Origin: an archaeon
Lineage (GTDB): Archaea; Thermoproteota; Nitrososphaeria; Nitrososphaerales; UBA183
NCBI GenBank assembly: GCA_021807225.1
Contig: JAKAPI010000004.1
Location: 1-53,731 of the forward strand
Reading direction: 5' to 3'
Length of the DNA: 53,731 nucleotides
Part shown: positions 6,979 through 15,818 of the stretch, piece by piece
Numbering within the stretch: position 1 is the stretch's first letter
Layout: each line of letters begins with the position of its first letter
Position numbers and translations under genes: made by a program
The notes under the pieces: generated by a model
Databases searched by the model: none
What the model saw: only the letters and a program-made list of their open reading frames with translations
What the model was told of the DNA's origin: nothing

Positions 6979-7915
6979 CCACTGTGACTTCGAGCTTCTG
7001 CTTCACGAACTTCTCCGCGTCGATGAGGGCCTTGCACCCGTCGGCGGCTGCTGTGATCGCCTGCCTGTAGCGGAAGTCGTGGACGTCGCCCGCGACGAAC
7101 ACGCCGGGGACGCTGCTCTCGGTGCCGTTGTGGATAGCCACGTACCCCTTCGGGTCCAGGTCCACCTGCCCCCTGAAGATCTCGGTGTTGGGGTCGTACC
7201 CGATGGCGACGAACAGCCCGTCCACCTCGAGCTCTTCCTCCCTTCCCGACTTCAGGTCCCTGACCTTGACCCCCCGTACCTTCCCCTCTCCCAGGACCTC
7301 GGTCACGGCGCTGTCCCAGACGAAGCTGATCTTCGGGTTGGTGAGGGCCTCCCTCTTCAGGGCCGCGCTCGCCCTGAGCTCGTTCCTCCTGTGGATCACC
7401 TGGACCGAAGTGGCGAACTTGGTCAGGAACGTCGCCTCCTCCATGGCCGTGTCCCCTCCGCCGACCACGGCGACCTTCTTCCCCCTGAAGAAGAAAGCGT
7501 CGCACACCGCGCAGTTCGAGACCCCCTTCCCCATCAGCCTCATCTCTGACTGCAGATTGAGCCGCCTCGGGTTCGCCCCGGTCGCGACTATCACTGAAAG
7601 CGCCTTGGTGACCCCCCCGGCTGTGTAGATCTCGAACGGGTACGACTTGAAGTTGACCTTCACCACGTCGTCCTGGACCAGTCTGGCCCCGAGCCTCTCC
7701 GCCTGGCTCTTCATCCTGGAGATCAGGTCCGGACCGAGCACCGGGTCGGGGAACCCGGGGAAGTTCTCCACCTCGCTGGTCAGCATCAGCTGGCCCCCAT
7801 ACTTCGTCCCCATGAAGACCAGGGGCTCGAGGTCCGCCCTGCAGCCGTAGATGGCTGCGGTCAGCCCGGCGGGACCCGACCCTATGATCACAAGCTTCTC
7901 TATCCTCTCACTCAT
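6971..7915 (-). CDS. trxB: Thioredoxin-disulfide reductase
   Basis: 314 residues from ATG 7915. FAD-binding GxGxxG (IIGSGPAGLTAAIYGCRA), an NAD(P)H-binding VVGGGDTAMEEA, the redox pair C135-AV-C138 in NCAVCDAFFF, and the C-terminal FAD motif FVAGDVHDFRYRQAITAAADG are all in place, so this is a low-molecular-weight flavoprotein reductase acting on thioredoxin-like proteins. I choose ATG 7915 because a TATA-like GATTTATGAGG sits about 27-35 nt upstream; the upstream ATGs at 7945 and 7927 would fall within or too close to that promoter. Convergent with amrS by an 8-nt overlap. Confidence 0.93.
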   Translation of the reverse strand: MSERIEKLVIIGSGPAGLTAAIYGCRADLEPLVFMGTKYGGQLMLTSEVENFPGFPDPVLGPDLISRMKSQAERLGARLVQDDVVKVNFKSYPFEIYTAGGVTKALSVIVATGANPRRLNLQSEMRLMGKGVSNCAVCDAFFFRGKKVAVVGGGDTAMEEATFLTKFATSVQVIHRRNELRASAALKREALTNPKISFVWDSAVTEVLGEGKVRGVKVRDLKSGREEELEVDGLFVAIGYDPNTEIFRGQVDLDPKGYVAIHNGTESSVPGVFVAGDVHDFRYRQAITAAADGCKALIDAEKFVKQKLEVTVAS

Positions 7916-7969
7916 GGCTGTGCTCATCGACTCCTTCCGCCTCATAAATCTGCCCCCGGTCTGGGCCGG

Positions 7970-9655
7970 TTACAGCAGCTTCGCTTCTCTCTGGACGGTG
8001 TGGAGCTCGTCTGAAAGCTGGTTGAGGGCCTTCTCCAGCCTCCTTGTGTACTGGGGGAGCAGCCTGTCGAAGACCTCCTTCCTCATCTGCTTGAGGTAGT
8101 ACTGCTGGTACAGGTTCAGCTTGTCCTTGGCCGCCCTGTCCACTTCGCGCTCGGTCACCTGTATCTGGTTGACCACCTCGAAGAACTTCTGACTGGTCGA
8201 CTTCTGCTTGACGTCGTTGAGCCTCGCGAGCGCCTTGCTCCGGAAGGTGTCAACCCTCCCGCGCACTTCGTCGAAGTATGCCTTGTCGAGCTCGTTCGGG
8301 TCCTTCCCCTCGATCTCCGGCCATAGCCCGTTGATGAGGTCGGTCTTCTCGTCGAAGGCGCTGATCATGCTCGACGCCTGTTCTGACGAGGACTCTATCG
8401 ACTCCTCGCCCCCGCCTCCCTCCGATTCCACCGAAGGCGTCCGCGCGACGAAGAGGCCGATCAGCAGCAGTATGAACACCACCGAAGCTACCGGTATCCC
8501 ACCCTCGATGAACAGCCCCGGAGAGAGGGTGTAGGCGAAGGAGGTGGTGCCAGTCTGCCAGGGGGTCACAGACGACAACCTTGTGGGGGCTCCTAGCTCC
8601 GCCTTCGCTCCCTGACGCAGCGTGAGGGTGATGTTGTAAGAGTCGACGAAGGCGCTCACAGGCGGGGAGTCGGGTATGTTCACCGAGACCTGTCCTCCTG
8701 AGACGGTGAAGTACTTCGACGACAGCGGGTACTGGTAAGTGAGGGTGAAGACCGACCCCGGCTGGATGCCGTCGCTCGGATACCCAATCACCAGCGGGGG
8801 TCCGAGCTCCAGCGCTCCGCCGACCAACGTCGAGGTGAAAGGCGAGAGGAGGACCGGCTCTGTCGCCGTCGCCGTGATGATCGTGACCCTGCTCGTGGGG
8901 AGGTTCAGCAGCGAGAAGTAGATCTGAAGGAGCGGCGTGGTCCCGAGGTTCTTGAACTGAATCTCGTCGGTAACCACCGGGGTCCCGTTCGCCGACGCGG
9001 ATATCGTCCTCTGGGCCGAGAAGACCTGCAGCGGGTTGAAGTCCTGGACAGTCGACTGCTGGATCGCCCTTACGGACGTCACAGCGGCGGGGGCGACGTT
9101 GGTGGCGGTCGCAGAGTAGGTGTTGTTGCTGCCGGTCAGGCTCGCGGTCAGGCCCTGGGGGCTCGACCTGAACGAAGTGGACGTAGGCATCTTCACGACG
9201 TTCACTATCCTGGCTACCGGCACGCTGATGGAAGGAGAGGAGAGGGTCAGCACGTCCAGACTCCCGTTCTTGGCCGTCGATACTATGTTGTTGAGCAGGG
9301 CGCTCAGTACGAACGTCACGTTGGCCCCGGCCTGAATCGACTGGCTGCCGGTCACCGTGAACGGCCCTCCCGTGGACGGAGGCGACCCGATCGAGAAGCC
9401 CGACGTAACCGACGTGGCGACCACATCCGACGACAGGTTCCCGAAACCGATCGTGATGGTGGGCACCTGGATGGCCGCGGTGCCGTTGTTCGCGATGTTC
9501 ACCGTCTCGTTGACGGTGGCATACCCATACCGGTTCAGCGTGTAGAGGCTCCCCACATGGATCTGGGGTGCCCCCTGCGCGTCCGCCATCCCCAGGGACG
9601 GCAGGAACGCCAGGACGAGCAGGAACAAAAGGGCCGCTGTCACCAAACGCTTCAA
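7970..9655 (-). CDS. Secreted, membrane-anchored protein with a cytoplasmic coiled-coil tail
   Basis: 561 residues. Residues 1-27 form a signal peptide (MKRLVTAALLFLLVLAFLPS, ending around ADAQG). About 365 residues of beta-rich, Thr/Ser/Asn-rich extracytoplasmic sequence follow, with two apparent repeated beta-sandwich-like halves. A hydrophobic segment near 393-413 (ASVVFILLLIGLFVARTP) is followed by an acidic linker and a roughly 130-residue charged helical tail on the cytoplasmic side. I do not recognise the family. A surface protein linking the outside to a cytoplasmic coiled coil is what the layout suggests. It shares a bidirectional TATA region with gcvPA. Confidence 0.7.
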   Translation of the reverse strand: MKRLVTAALLFLLVLAFLPSLGMADAQGAPQIHVGSLYTLNRYGYATVNETVNIANNGTAAIQVPTITIGFGNLSSDVVATSVTSGFSIGSPPSTGGPFTVTGSQSIQAGANVTFVLSALLNNIVSTAKNGSLDVLTLSSPSISVPVARIVNVVKMPTSTSFRSSPQGLTASLTGSNNTYSATATNVAPAAVTSVRAIQQSTVQDFNPLQVFSAQRTISASANGTPVVTDEIQFKNLGTTPLLQIYFSLLNLPTSRVTIITATATEPVLLSPFTSTLVGGALELGPPLVIGYPSDGIQPGSVFTLTYQYPLSSKYFTVSGGQVSVNIPDSPPVSAFVDSYNITLTLRQGAKAELGAPTRLSSVTPWQTGTTSFAYTLSPGLFIEGGIPVASVVFILLLIGLFVARTPSVESEGGGGEESIESSSEQASSMISAFDEKTDLINGLWPEIEGKDPNELDKAYFDEVRGRVDTFRSKALARLNDVKQKSTSQKFFEVVNQIQVTEREVDRAAKDKLNLYQQYYLKQMRKEVFDRLLPQYTRRLEKALNQLSDELHTVQREAKLL

Positions 9656-9681
9656 GGGAGTTGGCCCATCGCCGCTACGTT

Positions 9682-9692
9682 CTTATTTTAAG
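9682..9692. promoter_or_regulatory. Symmetric TATA element serving two divergent genes
   Basis: CTTATTTTAAG (CTTA and TAAG around a TTT core) lies 27 nt upstream of the minus-strand ATG at 9655 and 21 nt upstream of the plus-strand ATG at 9713. Both distances suit leaderless archaeal transcripts, so one element may drive both directions. Confidence 0.5.
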
Positions 9693-9712
9693 CGTTTTTC
9701 GGCGAAAGGGAA

Positions 9713-11101
9713 ATGCGAGACGCTCCTAGGCGTCATCCGCTCCTCCCGAACCTCGACGAGGCCCTCATGGCCAGGATGCTCGAGAAGGCCGGGGCCGCAT
9801 CCATAGACGAGCTCTTCACGGACATCCCCCCGGACGTAAGGCTCGGCCGGAAGCTGAAGCTCCCCGAAGGCGCGTCCGAGTACGAGATCCGGCGGGAGGT
9901 CCAGGGACGGCTCGCCCAGAACAGGACGCCCCCCGGAACCCTCTGCTTCCTGGGCGGGGGGGTCTGGCCCCACTATGTCCCTGCCGCGGTCGAGTCGATC
10001 ACCTCCAGGCAGGAGTTCTACACGGCATACACCCCCTACCAGGCCGAGATCAGCCAGGGGATGCTGCAGTCGCTCTTCGAGTATCAGAGCCTGATGTGCG
10101 ACCTCCTTGGGATGGAGGCATGCAACAGCTCTCTGTACGACTGGGCCTCCGCCGCGGGCGAGGCCGTCAGGATGGCAGGCAGGGTTACAGGGAGGAAGAA
10201 GGTCCTGCTTGCGGGGAGCTCGGGGCTCCAGAGGAGGTCGGTGATCAGGACCTACACCGAGCCGATGGGCATGAAGCTGGAGACCGTGGCCTTCGACCGG
10301 ACCAGAGGCACGCTGGACCCCGACGACCTGGCGCAGAAGCTCGGCGACGACGTCGCGTGTCTCTACGTGGAGAACCCGAACTACTTCGGCGTGATCGAAG
10401 ACGGTATAGCCGAGCTGGCCGCAAAGGCGCGCTCCGCCGGGGCCCTTTCGATCGTGGGGGTGGACCCCATCTCTCTTTCACTCGTAAAAGAGCCGGGAGC
10501 CTACGGGGCAGACATCGTCGTCGGGGAGGGCCAGCCCCTGGGGATCGCGATGAACTACGGAGGCCCCCACCTTGGGATATTCGCGGTCAGGGACATCAAG
10601 CTCGCCCGGAGCATGCCAGGGAGGCTAATCGGGCTCACCACTTCGGTGTCGGACCCGACGAGGAAGGCCTTCGCCATGGTCCTGCAGGCGAGAGAGCAGC
10701 ACATCCGCAGGGAGGCTGCCACCTCCAACGTCTGCACCAACCAGTCCCTCATGGCCCTGGCTGCGGCGAGCTACCTCTCACTGCTGGGCAAGGAGGGGTT
10801 CCGGACACTAGGAGAGACCGTGATCTCGAACTCCCACCATGCCGCGAAGCGCATTTCCCAGATCAGGGGGGTCGCGTCTCCGCACTTCAGGGGGGCTTAC
10901 TTCAAGGAGTTCGTGGTCTCATACAAGAAGGCGAAGGCAGAGGCGGTGTTCAGGCGTCTCGCAAGGAAGGGGGTGCTGGCAGGTTACCCGGTGGCGAAGT
11001 CTTTCGGCCTCGGCTCCGAGGCCGGGACTTTCTGCGTGACCGAGGTCCACAGCCGGGGCGACATCGAAAGGCTCGCGGCCGCGCTGGAGGAGGCGCTGTA
11101 G
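9713..11101 (+). CDS. gcvPA: Glycine dehydrogenase (decarboxylating) subunit 1
   Basis: 462 residues. The N-terminus MRDAPRRHPLLPNLDEALMARMLEKAG and the segments FLGGGVWPHYVPAAVESI and FYTAYTPYQAEISQGMLQSLFEYQS are characteristic of the P1 half of the two-subunit glycine decarboxylase. With GcvPB it decarboxylates glycine using pyridoxal phosphate and passes the aminomethyl group to lipoyl-GcvH. GcvPB starts 1 nt after its stop, so the subunits are co-translated. GcvT and GcvH are not in the window. Confidence 0.95.
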   Translation: MRDAPRRHPLLPNLDEALMARMLEKAGAASIDELFTDIPPDVRLGRKLKLPEGASEYEIRREVQGRLAQNRTPPGTLCFLGGGVWPHYVPAAVESITSRQEFYTAYTPYQAEISQGMLQSLFEYQSLMCDLLGMEACNSSLYDWASAAGEAVRMAGRVTGRKKVLLAGSSGLQRRSVIRTYTEPMGMKLETVAFDRTRGTLDPDDLAQKLGDDVACLYVENPNYFGVIEDGIAELAAKARSAGALSIVGVDPISLSLVKEPGAYGADIVVGEGQPLGIAMNYGGPHLGIFAVRDIKLARSMPGRLIGLTTSVSDPTRKAFAMVLQAREQHIRREAATSNVCTNQSLMALAAASYLSLLGKEGFRTLGETVISNSHHAAKRISQIRGVASPHFRGAYFKEFVVSYKKAKAEAVFRRLARKGVLAGYPVAKSFGLGSEAGTFCVTEVHSRGDIERLAAALEEAL

Positions 11102-11102
11102 C

Positions 11103-12578
11103 TTGAAGAGGTTCACCCAGGCCGCCTGGGACGAGCCGCTCATCAAGGAGTTGAGCAGGCCGGGACGTGTCGGGAACCTGGTCCCGACCGACAGCCAGAT
11201 CAAATCCCGGTTCAAGGACCCGGCTTCGCTGGTCCCGTCTTCCGTCAGGAGAGACTCGGTCAACCTCCCCGAGCTCTCCGAGCTCCAGGTCCTCAGGCAC
11301 TTCAACAGGCTCTCTCAGATGAACTTCTCAGTCGAGCTCGGGATGTACCCGCTCGGCAGCTGCACGATGAAGTACAACCCCAAGGTCTCGGAGATGATCG
11401 CCGGGTCAGACGGGATGAAACATGCCCACCCCCTCCAGCCGGCGGAGACAGCCCAGGGGCTCCTCTCCATCTTCTACGAGCTCGAGCGCTATCTCAGCGA
11501 GATCACCGGCATGAGCCGCTTTTCCCTGTCGACCGCCGCCGGAGCCCAGGGGGAGCTCGCCGGGGTCCTGATGATCAGGAAGTACCTGATGGACCACGGC
11601 GGCGCAGGGAGGGACGAGATACTCGTCCCTGACTCGGCCCACGGCACGAACCCCGCGAGCGCAGCCATGGCCGGGTTCAAGGTGGTCAAGGTCCCCTCTG
11701 ACGAGAACGGGCAGGTGAGGGCGAAGTCGGTGGCGGGCCTCTGCTCCGACAAGACTGCGGGGATGATGTTCACGGTCCCAAACACCCTGGGCCTCTTCGA
11801 GGGAGAGGTGGCCGAGGTCAGCTCCGCCGTCCACCGGGCGGGGGGGCTGATGTACTACGACGGCGCCAACATGAACGCGCTCCTAGGCAGGGCCCGCCCC
11901 GGGGACATGGGGTTCGACGTGGTTCACCTCAACCTTCACAAGACATTCGCCACCCCCCATGGCGGTGGTGGCCCGGGCGCCGGGCCCGTGGGGGTCACCA
12001 GGAAGCTGGCCGAGTACCTGCCGGTCCCGGTGGTGACAAAGGGGAAGAAGGGCTACTCGCTCGACTACGACCTCGAGCACTCGATCGGGCCCCTGAAGGG
12101 GTTCGTCGGGAACTCCGCGGTCCTCCTCCGGGCCTACATCTACATCCGTCTCCTTGGCGCGTCCGGCCTCGCCGATGTGTCTTCGCTCGCGGTGCTCGCC
12201 GCGAACTACCTGTGGAAGAGCCTCGACCCTGACGCCTTTCCCGCCTCCCACGGGAAGGGGATGCGCAGAAAACACGAGGCGGTGGTCTCCGTGAAGAGCG
12301 AACTCCCTGGCGCCGCCATGTCCGTGGCCAAAGCCGTCCTCGACTACGGCATGCACGCCCCCACCGTCTACTTCCCCCTGATAGTCCACGAAGCCCTGAT
12401 GATAGAACCTACGGAATCGGAGCCTCTCGAGATGCTCGACGAGTACGCAGCAGCCCTCAACGAGATCTACGGCAAGATGAAGGACGGGAGCCTCGGCGAG
12501 GTCCCCAGAAACACCAGCGTGGGGAAGGTGGACGAAGTGAAGGCTTCGCACCCGATGACCCTGAAGGTGCACTGGTGA
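11103..12578 (+). CDS. gcvPB: Glycine dehydrogenase (decarboxylating) subunit 2
   Basis: 491 residues from TTG 11103, one base after the gcvPA stop. The segment MYPLGSCTMKYNPK and the PLP-lysine context VVHLNLHKTFATPHGGGGPGAGP identify the P2 half, which carries the Schiff-base lysine (in HLNLHK). Its close coupling to gcvPA ensures equal subunit synthesis. A small MIP18-like gene follows 33 nt later. Confidence 0.95.
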   Translation: MKRFTQAAWDEPLIKELSRPGRVGNLVPTDSQIKSRFKDPASLVPSSVRRDSVNLPELSELQVLRHFNRLSQMNFSVELGMYPLGSCTMKYNPKVSEMIAGSDGMKHAHPLQPAETAQGLLSIFYELERYLSEITGMSRFSLSTAAGAQGELAGVLMIRKYLMDHGGAGRDEILVPDSAHGTNPASAAMAGFKVVKVPSDENGQVRAKSVAGLCSDKTAGMMFTVPNTLGLFEGEVAEVSSAVHRAGGLMYYDGANMNALLGRARPGDMGFDVVHLNLHKTFATPHGGGGPGAGPVGVTRKLAEYLPVPVVTKGKKGYSLDYDLEHSIGPLKGFVGNSAVLLRAYIYIRLLGASGLADVSSLAVLAANYLWKSLDPDAFPASHGKGMRRKHEAVVSVKSELPGAAMSVAKAVLDYGMHAPTVYFPLIVHEALMIEPTESEPLEMLDEYAAALNEIYGKMKDGSLGEVPRNTSVGKVDEVKASHPMTLKVHW

Positions 12579-12611
12579 GCCCAAAGGTCATATAGGCTCC
12601 GAAACTCCGAG

Positions 12612-12935
12612 TTGCTCCCATTGCCCAGCGAGCTCTCCAAGCGCGTCGCCGAGAAGCTGAACAGCGTCGTGGACGAGGAGACCAACAGGAAGTTCGGTGA
12701 GCTGAACATAGTGACCGAAGTCTCTGAGACAACGACGGGTTCGATCAGGATCAGGTTCCAGCCGCTCTCAGCCTACAGTCCTACCGCCGTCGACACCGGG
12801 AGGGCCATCAGGAGCGCGGCGCTGGCGGTCGAGGGCGTCCTGAGCGTCAGAGTCGACTGCTCAGGGCACTTGATGGACGATCTGGTGAACCGACTGGTCA
12901 ACCAGGAAGATATGGTGCCGAAGCTCATAAAGTGA
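12612..12935 (+). CDS. DUF59/MIP18-like protein
   Basis: 107 residues from TTG 12612. The size, the strand-helix order and the segment FQPLSAYSPTAVDTGRAIRSAALAVEGVLSVRVDCSGH resemble the MIP18 (DUF59) fold of proteins linked to Fe-S cluster assembly, here with a Cys near the end of the domain. The usual central 'D-P-E' loop is not obvious, so the assignment is tentative. It may be transcribed with gcvPAB, but a promoter of its own cannot be excluded. Confidence 0.5.
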   Translation: MLPLPSELSKRVAEKLNSVVDEETNRKFGELNIVTEVSETTTGSIRIRFQPLSAYSPTAVDTGRAIRSAALAVEGVLSVRVDCSGHLMDDLVNRLVNQEDMVPKLIK

Positions 12936-13002
12936 GCTCGACGTATCAACCAAGACCGGGTAAACAAAAACTACTTCGTCGTCAACAATATTCAGTGATG
13001 GG

Positions 13003-13013
13003 TTTGTTTATGC
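13003..13013 (+). promoter_or_regulatory. TATA element for the FtsZ-like gene
   Basis: GGTTTGTTTATGC (around 13001-13013) lies about 17-25 nt before the GTG start at 13028. The preceding 60 nt are AT-rich, unlike most gaps in the window. A leaderless transcript is likely. Confidence 0.4.
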
Positions 13014-13027
13014 GCAGTGTCAGCTAG

Positions 13028-14065
13028 GTGTGCGCCCCAGAATTGACTGTCAATAACCAAGTGACTGCCGTAGGGATAGGAAGCGCGGGGATCAAGATCG
13101 TCTCTCTGTTGAGCCGAAGGTCCCTGCTCATCGACAGGTACGTGTACGTATCCTGCGACGACGGTGACTTCTCCACCGTCGACTCGAAGGACACCATCTT
13201 GATCGACTCTCCGATAGACCAGAAGCTTACCCCGGCATCAGTGCGGGGCCTCGCGCTGGGTTCCACGAAGAGGGTCCGGGAGGCGTTGGAAGGTTCCGAC
13301 GTGGTCTTCATCGTCGCCGGTCTCGGGGGCGCAACGGGGAGCGGTCTTGCCCCGGTGGTCGCTTCAATCGCCCAGGGTTGCGGGTCGACGGCGGTGGGGG
13401 TGGCCGTGATGCCATTCGAGTTCGAGAAGAAGATGAAGTTTTACGCCGGGGTGTCGCTAAGGCGCTTCCGCTCTGCCTCAAAGGGGGTGGTGGTCGTCGA
13501 CAACGACACTCTCATGAGGTCCTCGCCCGAGGACACGACCCTGGCCAACCTCTACGACACGGCGAACAAGGCGGTCGTGAAGGCTCTCGGCTCCCTCCTA
13601 TCCAGGGCGACGGAGAACACGAAGCCCCTGGGGCTCAACAAGCTCCTCGGCGCTGTCGTCCAGGACGGGTACTCCCTCCTGGGGGTCTCCAGCAGCGGGG
13701 CGGCCGACAAGGCCGAGGACGCCCTGGCGGGCGCCGTGGTGTCTATCGGCAAACTGGCAGAAGCCAGGGAGGCGGGGCACGCGGTGGTCAGTCTCAACGC
13801 CGACGAGAGCCTTTCAGCCCAGGAGGTGGGCCTGGCGGTCGGGCGGCTGGGTTCGATAATGGACAACAAGAGCATCGACGTGGAGTACGCCGTGGATTAC
13901 ACGGGCGCAGCCCAGCTCCAGGTCAGCCTGCTCGCATCTGGCTTCAAGTCGACGAAGTATGACGACTATGACCCGCTGGCGAAGGTGCTGGGGGACAGAT
14001 GCCTGGACGACGAGATGGATACGGCCCTCCCTGGAATGCTCGAGGCGCTGCCGTCCTTCGACTGA
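13028..14065 (+). CDS. Divergent FtsZ/CetZ-like tubulin-superfamily GTPase
   Basis: 345 residues from GTG 13028. The start VTAVGIGSAGIKIVSLL matches the T1 nucleotide loop, and VFIVAGLGGATGSGLAPVVASIA matches the tubulin signature (GGGTGTG, here GGATGSG). VAVMPFEFE and the ANLYDTANKAV stretch sit where the FtsZ central helix and T7 loop lie. The T7 loop does not show the N-x-D-x-x-D residues used for GTP hydrolysis across subunits, so polymer dynamics may be altered. A role in cell shape or division is inference. It is convergent with metG (6-nt gap). Confidence 0.75.
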   Translation: MCAPELTVNNQVTAVGIGSAGIKIVSLLSRRSLLIDRYVYVSCDDGDFSTVDSKDTILIDSPIDQKLTPASVRGLALGSTKRVREALEGSDVVFIVAGLGGATGSGLAPVVASIAQGCGSTAVGVAVMPFEFEKKMKFYAGVSLRRFRSASKGVVVVDNDTLMRSSPEDTTLANLYDTANKAVVKALGSLLSRATENTKPLGLNKLLGAVVQDGYSLLGVSSSGAADKAEDALAGAVVSIGKLAEAREAGHAVVSLNADESLSAQEVGLAVGRLGSIMDNKSIDVEYAVDYTGAAQLQVSLLASGFKSTKYDDYDPLAKVLGDRCLDDEMDTALPGMLEALPSFD

Positions 14066-14071
14066 GCCAGC

Positions 14072-15778
14072 CTATCGCTTCGCGAAGTAGTCGCTCACCG
14101 GCCTGCTCTTGGTGGCCAGGGTCTTCGCACGCTCTATCTGAGCGTCTTCCAGCTTCCTGAAAGGAACCTCGGGCTTCCCGCTCAGTCTGATCGTCTCCCG
14201 GAACTTCCCAAGGGCTTCGACGCTCGGGGGCGGCGACCCGAGGCCAGCGAGTATCTTCTCGGAGGAGTTGGGGAGGAAGGGGTCCAACAGGATGGCGACC
14301 GCTTCGCAGATCGACAGGCAGGTGTGTATGACTCCTTCGCACTCCCCCCGATCCTCCTTGACCAGCTTCCAGGGCTGCTTCCGCTGAAAGAACTCGTTCC
14401 CCAGGTCGGCGATGGAGAGCACCCTGGTCAGGGCGTCCCTGAACCTCACCCCGTCGAGTAGCTTCCCGACCTCGTCGGAGAGCGCACTGACCTTGGTCAG
14501 CAGCTCTTCTTCCTCCCTGGTCCTCCTCTGTGAAGTGACCTCCCCTCCGAAGTTGTTCCAAGCGAACGTCGTGGTCCGGTGGATGAAGTTGCCGATGTTG
14601 GCCACGAGTTCGTTGTTCACCTTGCTCTTGAAGTCCCCCCACTTGAACTCGGTGTCCCGCGTCTCGGGGATTATGCTGATGAGGTAGTAGCGCCAGATGT
14701 CGGGGTCCAGCCCGGCCTCCGGGACCCTCTCGCAGAATATCCCCCAGTTGCGGCTCTTGGATATCTTGTCCCCTTCGTAGTTGCAGAACTGGAGCCCAAC
14801 GACGTCGTAGGGGAGGTTCAGCCCGCCATGTGCGAAGAGCATCCCTGGCCAGAATATGGTGTGGAACGGGATGTTGTCCTTCCCCAGAAAGTTGTAGATC
14901 TCCGCGTCTTCGTCGAGCCAGAACTTCCTCCAATACTCCGGCTTCCCGTTCGCTTCCGCCCACTCCTTGGTTGCGGAGATGTAGCCGATGGGCGCGTCGA
15001 ACCACACGTAGAACACCTTGTCGTCGTAGTCCTTCAGGGGGACCGGCACCCCCCACCTGAGGTCCCTTGTTATCGAGCGCTTCTTGAGGCCCTCCTTCAG
15101 CCACCCCAGCGCAAGGGACGTGACCTGCTCCTTCCACTCCTTCTTCGACCCTATCCATCGCTCGAGCTTCTCCTGGACCTTCCCCAGCTCCAGGAACAGC
15201 TGCCTGCTGTCTCGCCAGACCGGGACGCTGCCGTCTATATTGCACCTTGGGTTCACTAGCTGGATCGGATCGAGGAGCGTGGAGCACCGCTCGCACTGGT
15301 CCCCCCTGGCGAACTCGTATCCGCATGCAGGGCAGGTCCCCTGCACGTATCTGTCGGGAAGGAAGATGTTGTCCTTTTCGCAGAACGGGAGGCGCATTTC
15401 CCCTTCGCTCACGAACCCTTTCCTGTAAATCTCGAGAAAGAACTCCTGGGTCGTCTTGTGGTGGATGGGGGTGGACGTCCGGGTGAAGTTATCGTATGAG
15501 ATGCAGAACCACGAGTAGATGTCCTTGTGGACCTGGTAGAGGGCGTCGGTGAGCTCCCTCGGGGTTATCCCCAGCTCCAGGGCGGCGACTTCTGTCGGCG
15601 TCCCATTCTCGTCCGCCGCTCCCACGAACAGCGTCTCGTAGCCCCTGAGCCTGCAGTGTCTCGCGAATATGTCGGCCGGGAGGTGGGAGCCCACTATGTT
15701 CCCGACGTGCGGGACCGCATTCGTGTACGGGAGGGCGCATAGGACGAGCACGCGCCTCCGCTTCGTTTTCCTCTCCAC
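14072..15778 (-). CDS. metG: Methionine--tRNA ligase
   Basis: 568 residues. The class I signature HIGH appears as H24-VGN in PYTNAVPHVGNIVGSHLPADIFAR, the zinc knuckle as CPACGYEFARGDQCERC, and KMSKS as KISKS within NYEGDKISKSRNWGIF. The anticodon-binding domain follows (NNELVANIGNFIHR). The C-terminus ends soon after that domain, so there is no fused EMAP/Trbp111-like tRNA-binding extension. It follows ahcY on the same strand by 40 nt but has its own TATA box and a hairpin just before the ATG. Confidence 0.95.
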   Translation of the reverse strand: MERKTKRRRVLVLCALPYTNAVPHVGNIVGSHLPADIFARHCRLRGYETLFVGAADENGTPTEVAALELGITPRELTDALYQVHKDIYSWFCISYDNFTRTSTPIHHKTTQEFFLEIYRKGFVSEGEMRLPFCEKDNIFLPDRYVQGTCPACGYEFARGDQCERCSTLLDPIQLVNPRCNIDGSVPVWRDSRQLFLELGKVQEKLERWIGSKKEWKEQVTSLALGWLKEGLKKRSITRDLRWGVPVPLKDYDDKVFYVWFDAPIGYISATKEWAEANGKPEYWRKFWLDEDAEIYNFLGKDNIPFHTIFWPGMLFAHGGLNLPYDVVGLQFCNYEGDKISKSRNWGIFCERVPEAGLDPDIWRYYLISIIPETRDTEFKWGDFKSKVNNELVANIGNFIHRTTTFAWNNFGGEVTSQRRTREEEELLTKVSALSDEVGKLLDGVRFRDALTRVLSIADLGNEFFQRKQPWKLVKEDRGECEGVIHTCLSICEAVAILLDPFLPNSSEKILAGLGSPPPSVEALGKFRETIRLSGKPEVPFRKLEDAQIERAKTLATKSRPVSDYFAKR

Positions 15779-15780
15779 GG

Positions 15781-15799
15781 CTGGTCTCGATCCAGCCCC
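15781..15799 (-). promoter_or_regulatory. Inverted repeat between TATA box and start of metG
   Basis: GGCTGG-TCTCGAT-CCAGCC is a perfect 6-bp inverted repeat with a 7-nt spacer that ends 2 nt before the metG ATG. It could be an operator or a leader hairpin overlapping the start site; chance is also possible in G+C-rich DNA. Confidence 0.3.
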
Positions 15800-15805
15800 T
15801 TTCAG

Positions 15806-15814
15806 TATAAACCT
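15806..15814 (-). promoter_or_regulatory. TATA box for metG
   Basis: On the minus strand GGTTTATACTG lies about 28-36 nt upstream of the metG ATG at 15778. It overlaps the end of the ahcY-metG gap, so metG can be transcribed apart from the upstream salvage operon. Confidence 0.5.
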
Positions 15815-15818
15815 TGGC

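Noticed and set aside
13944..15326. 460-codon minus frame overlapping metG and the FtsZ-like gene
   Set aside because: Both overlapped genes are well supported; this frame has no domain and a typical shadow composition.
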